A stretch of DNA of 64,000 nucleotides from Sva-07 sp963716235 (GTDB lineage: Bacteria > Actinomycetota > Acidimicrobiia > Acidimicrobiales > Ilumatobacteraceae), in assembly GCA_963716235.1 (NCBI GenBank), contig CAVQTE010000022.1, positions 94,439 through 158,438 of the forward strand. Direction: 5' to 3'. Under the pieces are notes generated by a model. That model was not told where the DNA came from and made no database searches. It saw nothing but the letters and a program-made list of their open reading frames with translations. Made by a program: the position numbers and the translations under genes. Positions 35,828 through 44,341 of the stretch are shown in pieces (the first letter of the stretch is position 1; every line of letters starts with the position of its first letter).

Positions 35828-37198
35828 ATGACGAATACAGCACTGGCACCGCCGGGAAGCGACGTTCGAGCCGCACTCGATCGGCTCCTCGATACGGATC
35901 CAACGGCCGCCGATCGCGACCAGATCGCTGCGCTGGTGTCCACGACGACCAAGATGCGTGCGTGGCTCGACGCCTATGAACTGCGGTGCGCCCGCCGCAC
36001 CAGCGAACTCGTCGCCGCCGGCCGATCAGAACCCGTTGGGTCGATGTTCGCCCGCACCGGGCAACGGTCGGGTAAGGACGCAGCCAGGGTGTTCGACCGC
36101 AACACGGCGTGCGAGCAACTCGAGTCGTTCGAGGACGCCCTGGTCGACGGACGCATCTCGGCGGGTCACCTCGACGGTGTCGCCGCCGCGATGCGCTACC
36201 TCGATGACGTCACCCGTGCCGAGTTCACGGCCGCTGCACCCGAGTTACTCGACGCGGCGGTCAACGAGAGTGTCGACACGTTCGCTCGGCACTGTCGCGA
36301 GTTGTCCCGGCATCTCGTGGCGTCACGGGCGACGTCGGACGCGGAGGAACTCGAACGGCAGCGGGCCGCGTCGAATGTGAAACGGTGGGTCGACAAGGTC
36401 ACCGGGATGTGTCACACCCATGCCGAGTTGGACCCGATCCGTGATGCAGCACTGTCCAGCGCCATCGACGCCGAACTGGCCCGCCTGCGGCGCGCCGACG
36501 GCAACACCGGAACCCCGTGGAACCAGCTGAAGGTCAACGCGTTCGTCGCCGCGGTCACCAACGGCATCACCAGACGCCGCACCGCTGCTCCCGACCGTGC
36601 GACCGACGTGGTCGGTGCCGGTGTCGAACGTGAAGCCGTCGATGGTGAGGCCGCCGATGATGCGGTGCACGCGTTGCGCGTGCCGGAGATCACGATCCTG
36701 ACGGACTACCGCACCCTGGTCGAGGGCCTGCACGACCACAGTGTCTGCGAGACCGAAGACGGCATTCCGATCCCGGTGGCCACGCTGCGTCGCTTGTGCT
36801 GTGACGCCGAGATCATCCCCGCCGTGATGGGTTCCGACGGGGTGCCACTCGACATGGGTCGCTCGATCCGTACCGCCAACCGGGCCCAACGACGAGCGTT
36901 GCGCGCGATGTACCGCACGTGCGCGCACCCTGACTGCTCGGTGGCGTTCTCGGCGTGCACGGCCCATCACGTGCGCTGGTGGTGGAAGCACCGTGGCCCC
37001 ACCGATCTTGCCAACATGGTTCCGTTATGTGAGCGGCACCATCACCTGGTGCATGAGGGCGGCTGGAGGCTCACGATGACTCCCGATCGGATCACCACCT
37101 GGACCCGACCCGACGGTGTGGTCGCCCACCACGGCCCTTCCATCAACCGCAGCACCACCGGCATTCGGCCACGTCGGGCGCACCGGGCGTCAGGCTGA
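35828..37198 (+). CDS. DUF222 / HNH endonuclease domain protein (REP13E12-like)
   Basis: 456 aa. The N-terminal ~300 residues are the helical DUF222 domain typical of actinobacterial multicopy families such as REP13E12. The C-terminus is an HNH nuclease site: paired cysteines in CAHPDCS, then CTAHHVRWWWKHRGPTDL, NMVPLCERHHHLVH. These genes are often repeated in a genome and associated with mobile DNA; biological role is not established. Start at ATG 35828 with GGGAGG 5 nt before. Its leader is duplicated on the far side of IS30 copy A, and a tRNA cluster begins 34 nt after its stop. Confidence 0.9.
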   Translation: MTNTALAPPGSDVRAALDRLLDTDPTAADRDQIAALVSTTTKMRAWLDAYELRCARRTSELVAAGRSEPVGSMFARTGQRSGKDAARVFDRNTACEQLESFEDALVDGRISAGHLDGVAAAMRYLDDVTRAEFTAAAPELLDAAVNESVDTFARHCRELSRHLVASRATSDAEELERQRAASNVKRWVDKVTGMCHTHAELDPIRDAALSSAIDAELARLRRADGNTGTPWNQLKVNAFVAAVTNGITRRRTAAPDRATDVVGAGVEREAVDGEAADDAVHALRVPEITILTDYRTLVEGLHDHSVCETEDGIPIPVATLRRLCCDAEIIPAVMGSDGVPLDMGRSIRTANRAQRRALRAMYRTCAHPDCSVAFSACTAHHVRWWWKHRGPTDLANMVPLCERHHHLVHEGGWRLTMTPDRITTWTRPDGVVAHHGPSINRSTTGIRPRRAHRASG

Positions 37199-37232
37199 TC
37201 CGGGACGATCGACCGCGTGCGGCGGCGTCCGG

Positions 37233-37305
37233 TGGTCGAGACCGGCGTCGATCCGGTGACCCCACGCTTTTCAGGCGTGTGCTCTGCCAACTGAGCTACT
37301 CGACC
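37233..37305 (-). tRNA. tRNA-Phe (GAA)
   Basis: 73-nt cloverleaf: acceptor GGTCGAG/CTCGACC, D stem GCTC/GAGC, anticodon stem CACGC/GCGTG with loop CTGAAAA (anticodon GAA), T stem ACCGG/CCGGT. The T loop starts ATCGA instead of TTCGA. CCA is not encoded. Confidence 0.95.
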
Positions 37306-37324
37306 GTATTACTTCACAGAAAAG

Positions 37325-37354
37325 CCACTCGCCACCTTTCGATGACGAGTGGCC
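37325..37354 (-). terminator. Intrinsic terminator after tRNA-Asp
   Basis: On the minus strand GCCACTCG pairs with CGAGTGGC across a 14-nt loop and is followed by TTTTCTG. It lies 9 nt downstream of tRNA-Asp, between it and tRNA-Phe, so it may limit read-through into the Phe gene. Confidence 0.6.
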
Positions 37355-37363
37355 CCCTGCTGC

Positions 37364-37437
37364 GGTCCCGACGGGACTTGAACCCGCGACCTCCGGCTTG
37401 ACAGGCCGGCGTGAACTCCAGACTTCACCACGGGACC
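37364..37437 (-). tRNA. tRNA-Asp (GTC)
   Basis: 74-nt cloverleaf: acceptor GGTCCCG/CGGGACC, discriminator G, anticodon stem CCGGC/GCCGG with loop CTGTCAA (anticodon GTC), T arm with GGTTCAAGTCC. CCA is not encoded. It is the middle member of the Glu-Asp-Phe cluster. Confidence 0.96.
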
Positions 37438-37462
37438 AGATATGTATGACGCTTGCGCGCCG

Positions 37463-37535
37463 CACCCCCAACGGGATTCGAACCCGTGCCGCCACCTTGA
37501 AAGGGTGGTGTCCTAGGCCACTAGACGATGGGGGC
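37463..37535 (-). tRNA. tRNA-Glu (TTC)
   Basis: 73-nt cloverleaf: acceptor GCCCCCA/TGGGGGT (first pair G-U), anticodon stem CCACC/GGTGG with loop CTTTCAA (anticodon TTC), T arm GGTTCGAATCC. Discriminator G; no encoded CCA. It is the first gene of the cluster in transcription order. Confidence 0.96.
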
Positions 37536-37623
37536 CTGAAGGCAATGGCCTTGTCTCGTTGAGAGCGACCTGAATCTAGCAGCGCCCCTCGGGCAATCCA
37601 CCAGGCAATCCGACGGGAGGCCT

Positions 37624-38133
37624 CTACACCGGGCCGACGACGGCGGCCGTGTCGACCTCGGCGAACGGATCGCGCTGGGTGCGAGCAGCCCTCGCTCGCA
37701 ACGCAGCAGGTACGACCGGTGCCAGCATCCCGTACGGCGCACCGTTGTAGAGATGGTGGATCCGATGCGAGGCGGCAACGTGATCGAGATAGGCGTTGGT
37801 GCGGTCACCGAACGGATCGATCCGGCGATGGATGAACCCGTCGTGCACCAGCGCGTAGGCGGCCCCGTACAGGGTGACGCCGATCGCGATCGGAACGAGC
37901 GCTGCGAACCCGTTGCGGTTGAACCCGAACCACAGCCCGAGCAACACGATCGCGGCGAAGAAGACGGGAAACCAGTCATTGCGCTCCCAGCGCGGCTTGC
38001 GGCCGGGGCGATGGTGGCTGCGGTGGAACCACTCGCCGATTCCGTGCATCACCCACCGGTGCGTCCCTGCGGTGACGGGTTCCATGAGGAGGAACGCCAC
38101 CACCACGATTGTTGCGAACGCTGCCACGGACAC
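37624..38133 (-). CDS. crtZ: Beta-carotene hydroxylase (CrtZ-type, fatty-acid hydroxylase superfamily)
   Basis: 169 aa integral membrane di-iron enzyme. All four histidine clusters of CrtZ are present: HRWVMH (25-30), HRSHH (37-41), HDGFIH (~97-102) and HRIHH (~123-127). WERNDWFPV is also typical. CrtZ hydroxylates the beta-ionone rings of beta-carotene to give zeaxanthin. No other carotenoid gene is nearby, so the gene stands alone. The C-terminal ~25 residues are variable. Promoter presumably lies between 38134 and the downstream end of the hydrolase gene at 38187. Confidence 0.88.
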   Translation of the reverse strand: MSVAAFATIVVVAFLLMEPVTAGTHRWVMHGIGEWFHRSHHRPGRKPRWERNDWFPVFFAAIVLLGLWFGFNRNGFAALVPIAIGVTLYGAAYALVHDGFIHRRIDPFGDRTNAYLDHVAASHRIHHLYNGAPYGMLAPVVPAALRARAARTQRDPFAEVDTAAVVGPV

Positions 38134-38186
38134 GTCGAAAGACTATCCCGATCGGCGTCGGCGTCGCCGCCCGAGATGGCGGAGAG

Positions 38187-38882
38187 TCAGCCGGCGTACA
38201 TGGAGAGGGCTTCGGCGAGCGTGACGTCGACGACGCCCAGTTCCCGCACGACGGCGTCGAGCCACTCGGGCCGGAACACGGCGGCGACCGCGATCGGTTC
38301 GTCGAGGTCCGACCCGGCGAGTGCGAGGCGGACGAAGAGCGCGGCGTAGTCCGGTGGACGCAGATCACGTCCCAGCTCGACCAACGCGTAGGGGTCGGGT
38401 GTCGCTCCGCTCGTCGGCAGGGAGAAGAAGCTCTGCGAGGTCGGGCCGGTCGGCCCACCGGCGAGTCCGGGGCCGTCAACGAGGATTGCGCCGTGTACCT
38501 GTGCCGCCCGGGCACCGGCGATCTGGAGGGCGATGTAGGCCCCCAACCCGCGACCGACCACGGTGATCGAACGAGTCGGGTCGCCCTCGGTGAGCGCGGC
38601 GAGCGCTGCATCGGCATCGCCGAGCAGGAGTTCGGCGGTGTACCCACCACCACGGGGGACGGTTGAAGCGCCGTGTCCGGTGAAGTCGAGTGCGGCGATC
38701 GGGCCGGGCCAGCCGTCGGCCCATGTGGGCACGGTTCGTGGTGAGGATTCGCCGAGCCCGTGCAGGATCAGCAAGGGTCGCCCGCCGGCCGCGGTGGCGC
38801 CACGGAGGTGATGGAGAGCGAGCTCCACCTTGCCGTGGCGGAGCATCGTGATCTCGCCGATCGGGTGGGTCGAGCTGGTCAT
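38187..38882 (-). CDS. Alpha/beta-hydrolase family protein
   Basis: 231 aa from ATG 38882, starting MTSSTHPIGEITML. Features are LILHGLGES (oxyanion region), DFTGHGAS, and VVGRGLGAYIA at the nucleophile-elbow position, where the usual GxSxG reads GRGLG: the Ser is replaced by Gly. Hydrolase activity is therefore doubtful. It overlaps the preceding hydrolase gene by 4 nt (ATGA), so the two are co-translated and may act as a pair. Start chosen at that overlap. Confidence 0.8.
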   Translation of the reverse strand: MTSSTHPIGEITMLRHGKVELALHHLRGATAAGGRPLLILHGLGESSPRTVPTWADGWPGPIAALDFTGHGASTVPRGGGYTAELLLGDADAALAALTEGDPTRSITVVGRGLGAYIALQIAGARAAQVHGAILVDGPGLAGGPTGPTSQSFFSLPTSGATPDPYALVELGRDLRPPDYAALFVRLALAGSDLDEPIAVAAVFRPEWLDAVVRELGVVDVTLAEALSMYAG

Positions 38883-39820
38883 GACGGCGCCCCGATGAAG
38901 TCGAGGACCATCGCACTCACGAGGTCGGGTCGCTCGATGTGGACGAAGTGGCCGACGCCGTCGAGGATCTCGCAGCGACCGTCGAGCGGCAGGTAGGGCA
39001 ACACCTTCTCGGGCGGCGTGCCCCAGCCCATCTCCTCCATCTCCCGGCCGAGGATGCCGAGGAACGGCATCGGCAAACCGGGCAGCCGCATCAGCGTCCA
39101 CTCGGGACGCCACGGTCCGAACCCACCGAACCGCATCGACGGGTCGATCTTCCAACGCCAACCGTCTGCGGACTCGAAGCCGCCAACGGTCACGAGCCGG
39201 CGCAACCAGTCGAAATCGAGCCGCGGGTTCATCCGGCCGCGTCGCGTGGCCAATTCGTCGATCGTGCCCGGCTTGCGCTGCGCGGTTGCGGTGGAGCGTC
39301 GGTGGTCGAGCCAGCCGGCAATCTCTGTCGCGACCATCTTGGTGCGCTCGTGCTCGGCGACATCGGGGATCCGCCGGTTGTACGGGATGCCGTCCATGTT
39401 GACGAGGTGGGTGAATCGGAACGGCTGGGCGTCGGCCAGCTGTGTCATCAGCGCGCCGCCCTTCGAATGGCCGATGACGGGCATCGGGCGGCCGGGGCTC
39501 ACGTGATCGAACACGGTGAGGGCGTCACGCATGTCGGCATCCCAGGAGTACAACTCGGGATGCTCACTGTCGCCGTGGCCTCGCTGATCCCAGCTGACCA
39601 CCCGCCATCCACCGGCCGCCAACTTCGGGGCGAAGATGTCGTAGGTGCGGGCGAAGTCGAAGCCGCCGTGGACCAGCACCAACGGTGGATCGTCAGCGCC
39701 ACCCCACTCGTGGACGGCGATCTGGAGGCCGTTGACGTCGACGTGGTACTCGCGGGCGGGGTGTTCGGCACCTGGAACCGGGTGTTCGGCGGAGTGGTCG
39801 TCGAAGTGCGTGGTCGTCAC
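38879..39820 (-). CDS. Alpha/beta-fold hydrolase
   Basis: 313 aa from GTG 39820. LVLVHGGFDFART gives the oxyanion hole, DQRGHGDSEHP the strand-4 loop, GHSKGG the nucleophile elbow with Ser, and GVGHFVHIERPD the catalytic His. A middle lid segment (~140-250) is Trp/Arg rich. Substrate is unknown. The start is set by the beginning of the family match; an in-frame ATG at 40030 would overlap the divergent LysM gene. It is followed by a second hydrolase-fold gene that lacks the Ser. Confidence 0.85.
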   Translation of the reverse strand: MTTTHFDDHSAEHPVPGAEHPAREYHVDVNGLQIAVHEWGGADDPPLVLVHGGFDFARTYDIFAPKLAAGGWRVVSWDQRGHGDSEHPELYSWDADMRDALTVFDHVSPGRPMPVIGHSKGGALMTQLADAQPFRFTHLVNMDGIPYNRRIPDVAEHERTKMVATEIAGWLDHRRSTATAQRKPGTIDELATRRGRMNPRLDFDWLRRLVTVGGFESADGWRWKIDPSMRFGGFGPWRPEWTLMRLPGLPMPFLGILGREMEEMGWGTPPEKVLPYLPLDGRCEILDGVGHFVHIERPDLVSAMVLDFIGAPS

Positions 39821-39884
39821 CGGCCCGAGGGTACGCCGACGACCGCGTACCGCTGTCATCGCCGTGCGCGTAGCATTCCTGCCC

Positions 39885-40247
39885 ATGAAGCGACCTGGGG
39901 GCCCCGGCACTGCGCTCCTGCTCGGCGCGCTCGTGGTCGGAGCCTCGGCGTGCGGCACCACCGATCCGGCAGCCCAGGAGCGACTCCCGCCGATCATCAC
40001 CACCATCGCCTCCACGACGACCACGAGCACGACGATCCCTGCCGGCCAGCGCTTCTACACCGTGAACCAGGGCGACACACTCGGCAAGATCGCCGCCAGT
40101 TTCGAGGTGACCGTCCAGTCGATCGTCGATCTCAACAAGCTGACGAGCCCCGACGCCATCCAGGCGGGCCAGACACTCGAGATCCCGTCCGGGATCGTGG
40201 TGGTCGCCGAGCTGCCCGAGCCGGCCGTAGGAACGACCATACCCTGA
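39885..40247 (+). CDS. LysM-domain lipoprotein
   Basis: 120 aa. A signal peptide with lipobox-like GASAC (Cys ~23) suggests lipid attachment, though the lipobox is weak. A Thr-rich linker (STTTTSTTIP) leads to one LysM domain, FYTVNQGDTLGKIA ... VQSIVDLNKL ... QAGQTLEIP, which binds peptidoglycan. Likely a small cell-wall-associated protein. Start at ATG 39885; the gene is divergent from the hydrolase pair. Confidence 0.85.
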   Translation: MKRPGGPGTALLLGALVVGASACGTTDPAAQERLPPIITTIASTTTTSTTIPAGQRFYTVNQGDTLGKIAASFEVTVQSIVDLNKLTSPDAIQAGQTLEIPSGIVVVAELPEPAVGTTIP

Positions 40248-40325
40248 TCGCCAGGTGGTCGGCTCGGCGGCGACAGGTGTCCAAGTGCCCTGGTGGCAGA
40301 CCCTTCGGTTCGTAGACTCACGGAC

Positions 40326-41030
40326 ATGAGTTTCTGGCCCACTCTCGACCACTGGAGCGTGGCGATCCCCCTCGACACGCCCCACCAGCGCCTCGACGTT
40401 CTCGCCGACACCGGCTTCGTCGCCCTCCGGGATCTGCCGTACGAGATCCCCGAGTCCGAGTTCACGTCGCTCGAATACATGGACTGGAAATCCGGCGGCG
40501 ACACCAACTTCGCCCCGCTGGCATCGGCCGATGGCGAACTCGACTGCCGCGGATTCTGGGACAAGGGGAAGACCGACAAGGACGCCCTGTGGACCTCGAA
40601 CGCCGAGATCGCGCCGACGATCCGCAACTACGTGGCCGATGTCGGCGCCAACTTCGGCCGCGTGCGCATCATCAAGCTCGAACCACAGGACCGCGAGACA
40701 GCGATGCGCTCGATCCACCGTGACGACAACAACCGGTTCAACCCCGACTCCGAGGGGTGGGTCGTTCGGTCGTGGATCGAACTCACCGACAACCCGAACA
40801 GTTACATGCTGCTGATGGACAACGGGCCCGACGGCCTGCCCGACCCGTCGACCGAGACGCGGGTGCCGTTGCACCGCGGTGCCCGCTTCGTCGTCGACAC
40901 CCAGCGCCTCTGGCACGTCGTCGTGCACAACGGCGATGCGCCGCGGTACACGCTCATCACGAGCTTCGAGTCGAGCCCGACGCTCGACGCGTGGATCCAG
41001 CGCGAACAGAAGCAGTCCGCCACCGTCTGA
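40326..41030 (+). CDS. Putative Fe(II)/2-oxoglutarate-type dioxygenase (conserved hypothetical)
   Basis: 234 aa. A double-stranded beta-helix is suggested by a facial triad: His131-x-Asp133 in SIHRDDNN and a distal His197 in QRLWHVVVHNG, with Arg207 ten residues on (PRYTLITSF) as a possible 2-oxoglutarate anchor. The layout resembles aspartyl/asparaginyl beta-hydroxylase-like proteins. Assignment rests on motif spacing only. Start ATG 40326. It stands alone between the LysM gene and IS30 copy B. Confidence 0.6.
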   Translation: MSFWPTLDHWSVAIPLDTPHQRLDVLADTGFVALRDLPYEIPESEFTSLEYMDWKSGGDTNFAPLASADGELDCRGFWDKGKTDKDALWTSNAEIAPTIRNYVADVGANFGRVRIIKLEPQDRETAMRSIHRDDNNRFNPDSEGWVVRSWIELTDNPNSYMLLMDNGPDGLPDPSTETRVPLHRGARFVVDTQRLWHVVVHNGDAPRYTLITSFESSPTLDAWIQREQKQSATV

Positions 41031-41083
41031 ACCGTCGCACGGCTGCCGGGTCGATCGTGACACGGTGCCGGGCATGCCGCGCC

Positions 41084-42363
41084 GGTTTGTGTGAGCAGCA
41101 ACGTCGACGGTCCGCCTTGGCCTCAAGGGGTGATCGCGGACAGCTCCTGTGTTTGGGAGGTTGGAGATGGGTCGGGTCGGTCGTCCGAGGATTCCTCGTT
41201 CGGTGATTTCGGTGGCGTTGTTCGCGATTGCTCGTGGTGAGACTCATGAGGTCGCGGCGGCGTTGGCGGGGATCCCGATGTCAACGTTGCGCAGCCGTCT
41301 GTATCGGGACTGCGATCGTGTGCCGGTGCTTCGTGAACGCAGACATCGGCCGGGAGCGTTGACGCTCGCGGAACGTGAAGAGATCCGTGCCGGGATCGAG
41401 CGCGGCGAGACCGACGCGCAGATCGCGTGCCGTCTCGGTCGGCATCGGGGCACGATCTGGCGCGAGATCACCGCTGGTGGAGGCCGTCACCGTTATCGGG
41501 CCTTCGTTGCTCAAGACCGCGCTCGATGCTGCTGCGGAGCGTCCCAAACCGACGTGGACCCAGACCAGGCCGTGGCTGTGGGTCGAAGTGCAATCACTGT
41601 TACGCACCAAGCGGTGGTCGCCAGAGCAGATCGCTGCGCGCCTCCGCAAGGAGCATCCCGATGAACCACAGTGGTGGGTGTCGCACGAGTCGATCTATCA
41701 GGCGGTATTCGTCCAGGCCCGCGGTGAGCTTCGCCGAGAACTCGCAGCGTGTCTGCGCACGGGCCGTGCCAAACGCCGCCCGCACGGGCGCGCGAGCACT
41801 CGAGGGTCGACGATTCCGGGCATGGTGAACATTTCCGAACGGCCCGCCGAGGCCGACGACCGGGCGATCCCTGGTCATTGGGAAGGCGATCTCATCGTCG
41901 GCGCGAACGGCGCCAGCGCGGTCGCGACACTGGTCGAGCGAACGACCCGGATGGGCATGCTGATCAAGGTCGACAACAAGACCGCCGAGCACGTCGCCGA
42001 ACGACTCGCCGCCAACGTCGCACGGCTACCGACCCAACTCACCCGATCGTTGACCTGGGATCAAGGCACCGAGCTCGCAGCACACGCCCACTTCAGCGTC
42101 GCCACCGGCGTGCCGGTGTTCTTCTGCGACCCGCACTCACCCTGGCAGCGCGGCTCGAACGAGAACTGGAACGGACTCGTGCGCCAGTTCCTTCCCAAAG
42201 GCACCGATCTGTCCGTGCACACCCAAGACGACCTGGACCACATCGCCGCACTCCTCAACAGCCGCCCTCGCAAGACCCTCGCATGGGATACTCCAGCCGA
42301 ACGATTCAACGAGCTCGTCGCGCCCACCACTTGAATCCGCCGTGATCATCGCTCACACAAACC
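41084..42363 (+). mobile_element. IS30-family insertion sequence, copy B
   Basis: About 1280 bp with a perfect 13-bp inverted repeat at the ends, GGTTTGTGTGAGC (41084-41096) and its complement (42351-42363). It encodes one frameshifted IS30 transposase. Its ends and protein differ clearly from copy A, so the two are distinct IS30 members and not a recent duplication. No target duplication is evident. Confidence 0.8.
41167..42334 (+). pseudogene. IS30-family transposase, frameshifted (copy B)
   Basis: Starts MGRVGRPRIPRS at 41167 with GGGAGG and GGAG upstream. The N-terminal helix-turn-helix (QIACRLGRHRGTIWREI) is in one frame up to YRAFVAQDRA. The match then continues one frame forward as DAAAERPKPTW through IPGHWEGDLIVG, TWDQGTEL and FCDPHSPWQRGSNENWNGLV to the stop at 42334. 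One extra C at about 41524 explains the shift; corrected length is 388 aa. The DDE catalytic block is otherwise complete. Confidence 0.85.
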
Positions 42364-42394
42364 CGGTGGTAAGGGCGGGTGGGGTGGCTTTGGG

Positions 42395-44341
42395 TCAGGG
42401 GGTGCGGTGGGCGACGGCGAGGTCGGCGACGTCGCGCATGATCTTGGCGAGCTGGAAGTCCTTGGGGGTGTACACGGCGGCAATGCCCATCGCGGTCAGG
42501 CGGGGTCGGTCGTCCTCGGGGATGATGCCGCCGACGACCACCGGCGCGTCCACGCCCAGTGCCTTCAGATGACCGAGCACGTCGGGCACGAGGTCGAGGT
42601 GCGAGCCCGACAGGATCGACAACCCGATCACGTCGGGGTCCTCGTCACGTGCCGATGCGGCGATCTGTTCAGGCGTCGAGCGGATCCCGGAGTACACGAC
42701 CTCCATGCCCGAGTCGCGTGCGGCCACGGCGATCTGCTCGGCGCCGTTGGAGTGGCCGTCGAGGCCCGGCTTGGCGACGAGGAACTTCGGCGGCCCACCG
42801 GCCATCGACTTGACGAACTCGACGACCTCACCCAGCCCCTGGGCGGAGCCGGTGGCGCCGCTCACGCCGGTGGGCGCGCGGTACTCACCGAACACCGAAC
42901 GCATCACATCGCCCCACTCGCCGGTGGTCCCTCCCGCCCTCGCCAGGGCGATCGACGGCGGCATCACGTTGTCGCCCGACTCGGCGGCCCGTCGCAGATC
43001 GTCGAGCGCCGCATCGACGGCGGCTTGATCGCGTGCCGACCGCCACTCGGTGATCTCGGCCGCGAGGCGGCGTTCGATCGCCGGGTCGACTTTGAGGATG
43101 GCGCCCTCACCGCCGAGCGGTGACTCGGCGGCCTCGACGAAGTCGTTGACACCCACCACGATCTGCTCGCCCGACTCGATCCGGCGCGTGCGCGCCGCCA
43201 TTGACGTGACTAGTCGTGATTTCAACGTCTCGACGGCTTCGAAGGCGCCGCCCAACTCCAAGACGTCGTCGAGTTCGGCCTGGGCCGCGGCCCGGAGTTC
43301 CTCGGTGCGGCCCTCGATCACCGTCGAGCCGTCGAAGATGTCGTCGTATTCCAGCAGGTCGGTTTCGAAGGCGAGCACCTGCTGCATCCGCAGCGACCAC
43401 TGTTGGTCCCACGGGCGCGGGAGGCCGAGCGCCTCGTTCCATGCGGGCAACTGCACCGATCGGGCTCGAGCCCGCTTCGACAGGGTCACCGCGAGCATCT
43501 CCAACACGATGCGCTGCACGTTGTTCTCCGGTTGGGCCTCGGTCAGCCCGAGCGAGTTGACCTGCACGCCGTAGCGGAATCGCAGCGCCTTGTCGTCGGT
43601 CACCCCGTAACGGTCGCGTCCGATCTGCTCCCACATGTCGGTCATCGCCCGCAGCTTGCAGACCTCCTCGACGAAGCGGATCCCGGCGTTCACGAAGAAC
43701 GAGATCGACCCGAACACCTGGCTGAACTGCTCCGGTGACACCTGCCCCGACTCGCGCACGGCATCGAGGACGCCGATCGCAGTCGCCATGGAATAGGCGA
43801 TCTCCTGCTCGGGCGTCGCTCCGGCCTCCTGGAGGTGGTACGAGCAGACGTTCATCGGGTTCCACAGGGGTGCGTGATGCGCACACCACGCGACCATGTC
43901 GACGATCAGGCGTCGTGACGGTCCTGGCGGGAAGATGTAGGTGCCACGCGAGAGGTACTCCTTGACGATGTCGTTCTGCGTGGTGCCCCGGAGTTCGGAT
44001 GCGTCGACACCCTGCTCGTCGGCATTCGCGACGTACAGCGCCAGCAGCCAGGCCGCCGTGGCGTTGATCGTCATCGAGGTGTTCATCTGCCCGGGTGGGA
44101 TCTGGTCGAGGAGGGCGCGCATGTGCCCGAGGTGGGCGACGGGGACGCCGACCTTGCCGACCTCACCCCTCGACATTGCCGAGTCGGGGTCGTAGCCGGT
44201 CTGTGTCGGCAGGTCGAACGCGATGGACAGGCCCGTCTGACCCTTGGCCAGGTTCGTTCGGTAGAGCTCGTTGGACGCCTCGGCGCTCGAGTGTCCCGAG
44301 TAGGTCCGCATCATCCACGGTCGGTCTTTCGCGCGCGTCAT
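42395..44341 (-). CDS. ecm: Ethylmalonyl-CoA mutase (MeaA/Ecm-type, B12-dependent)
   Basis: 648 aa from ATG 44341. The N-terminal mutase barrel opens KDRPWMMRTYSGHSSAEASN, with GLSIAFDLPTQTGYD and MNVCSYHLQEAGAT. The C-terminal cobalamin domain has DGHSNGAEQ, matching the DxHxxG corrin ligand loop (AKPGLDGHSNG), then SGSHLDLVPDV and GGIIP. Both domains on one chain and the N-terminus match ethylmalonyl-CoA mutase. That enzyme converts ethylmalonyl-CoA to methylsuccinyl-CoA in acetate assimilation. It could act on another acyl-CoA. The next genes on the strand include 3-hydroxybutyryl-CoA dehydrogenase. A hairpin-rich 229-nt region precedes the start. Confidence 0.88.
   Translation of the reverse strand: MTRAKDRPWMMRTYSGHSSAEASNELYRTNLAKGQTGLSIAFDLPTQTGYDPDSAMSRGEVGKVGVPVAHLGHMRALLDQIPPGQMNTSMTINATAAWLLALYVANADEQGVDASELRGTTQNDIVKEYLSRGTYIFPPGPSRRLIVDMVAWCAHHAPLWNPMNVCSYHLQEAGATPEQEIAYSMATAIGVLDAVRESGQVSPEQFSQVFGSISFFVNAGIRFVEEVCKLRAMTDMWEQIGRDRYGVTDDKALRFRYGVQVNSLGLTEAQPENNVQRIVLEMLAVTLSKRARARSVQLPAWNEALGLPRPWDQQWSLRMQQVLAFETDLLEYDDIFDGSTVIEGRTEELRAAAQAELDDVLELGGAFEAVETLKSRLVTSMAARTRRIESGEQIVVGVNDFVEAAESPLGGEGAILKVDPAIERRLAAEITEWRSARDQAAVDAALDDLRRAAESGDNVMPPSIALARAGGTTGEWGDVMRSVFGEYRAPTGVSGATGSAQGLGEVVEFVKSMAGGPPKFLVAKPGLDGHSNGAEQIAVAARDSGMEVVYSGIRSTPEQIAASARDEDPDVIGLSILSGSHLDLVPDVLGHLKALGVDAPVVVGGIIPEDDRPRLTAMGIAAVYTPKDFQLAKIMRDVADLAVAHRTP

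Noticed and set aside
34209..42394. Integrative element or prophage at the tRNA cluster
   Set aside because: There is no integrase, no repeated tRNA 3' end and no phage structural genes; only two IS30 elements and one DUF222/HNH gene.
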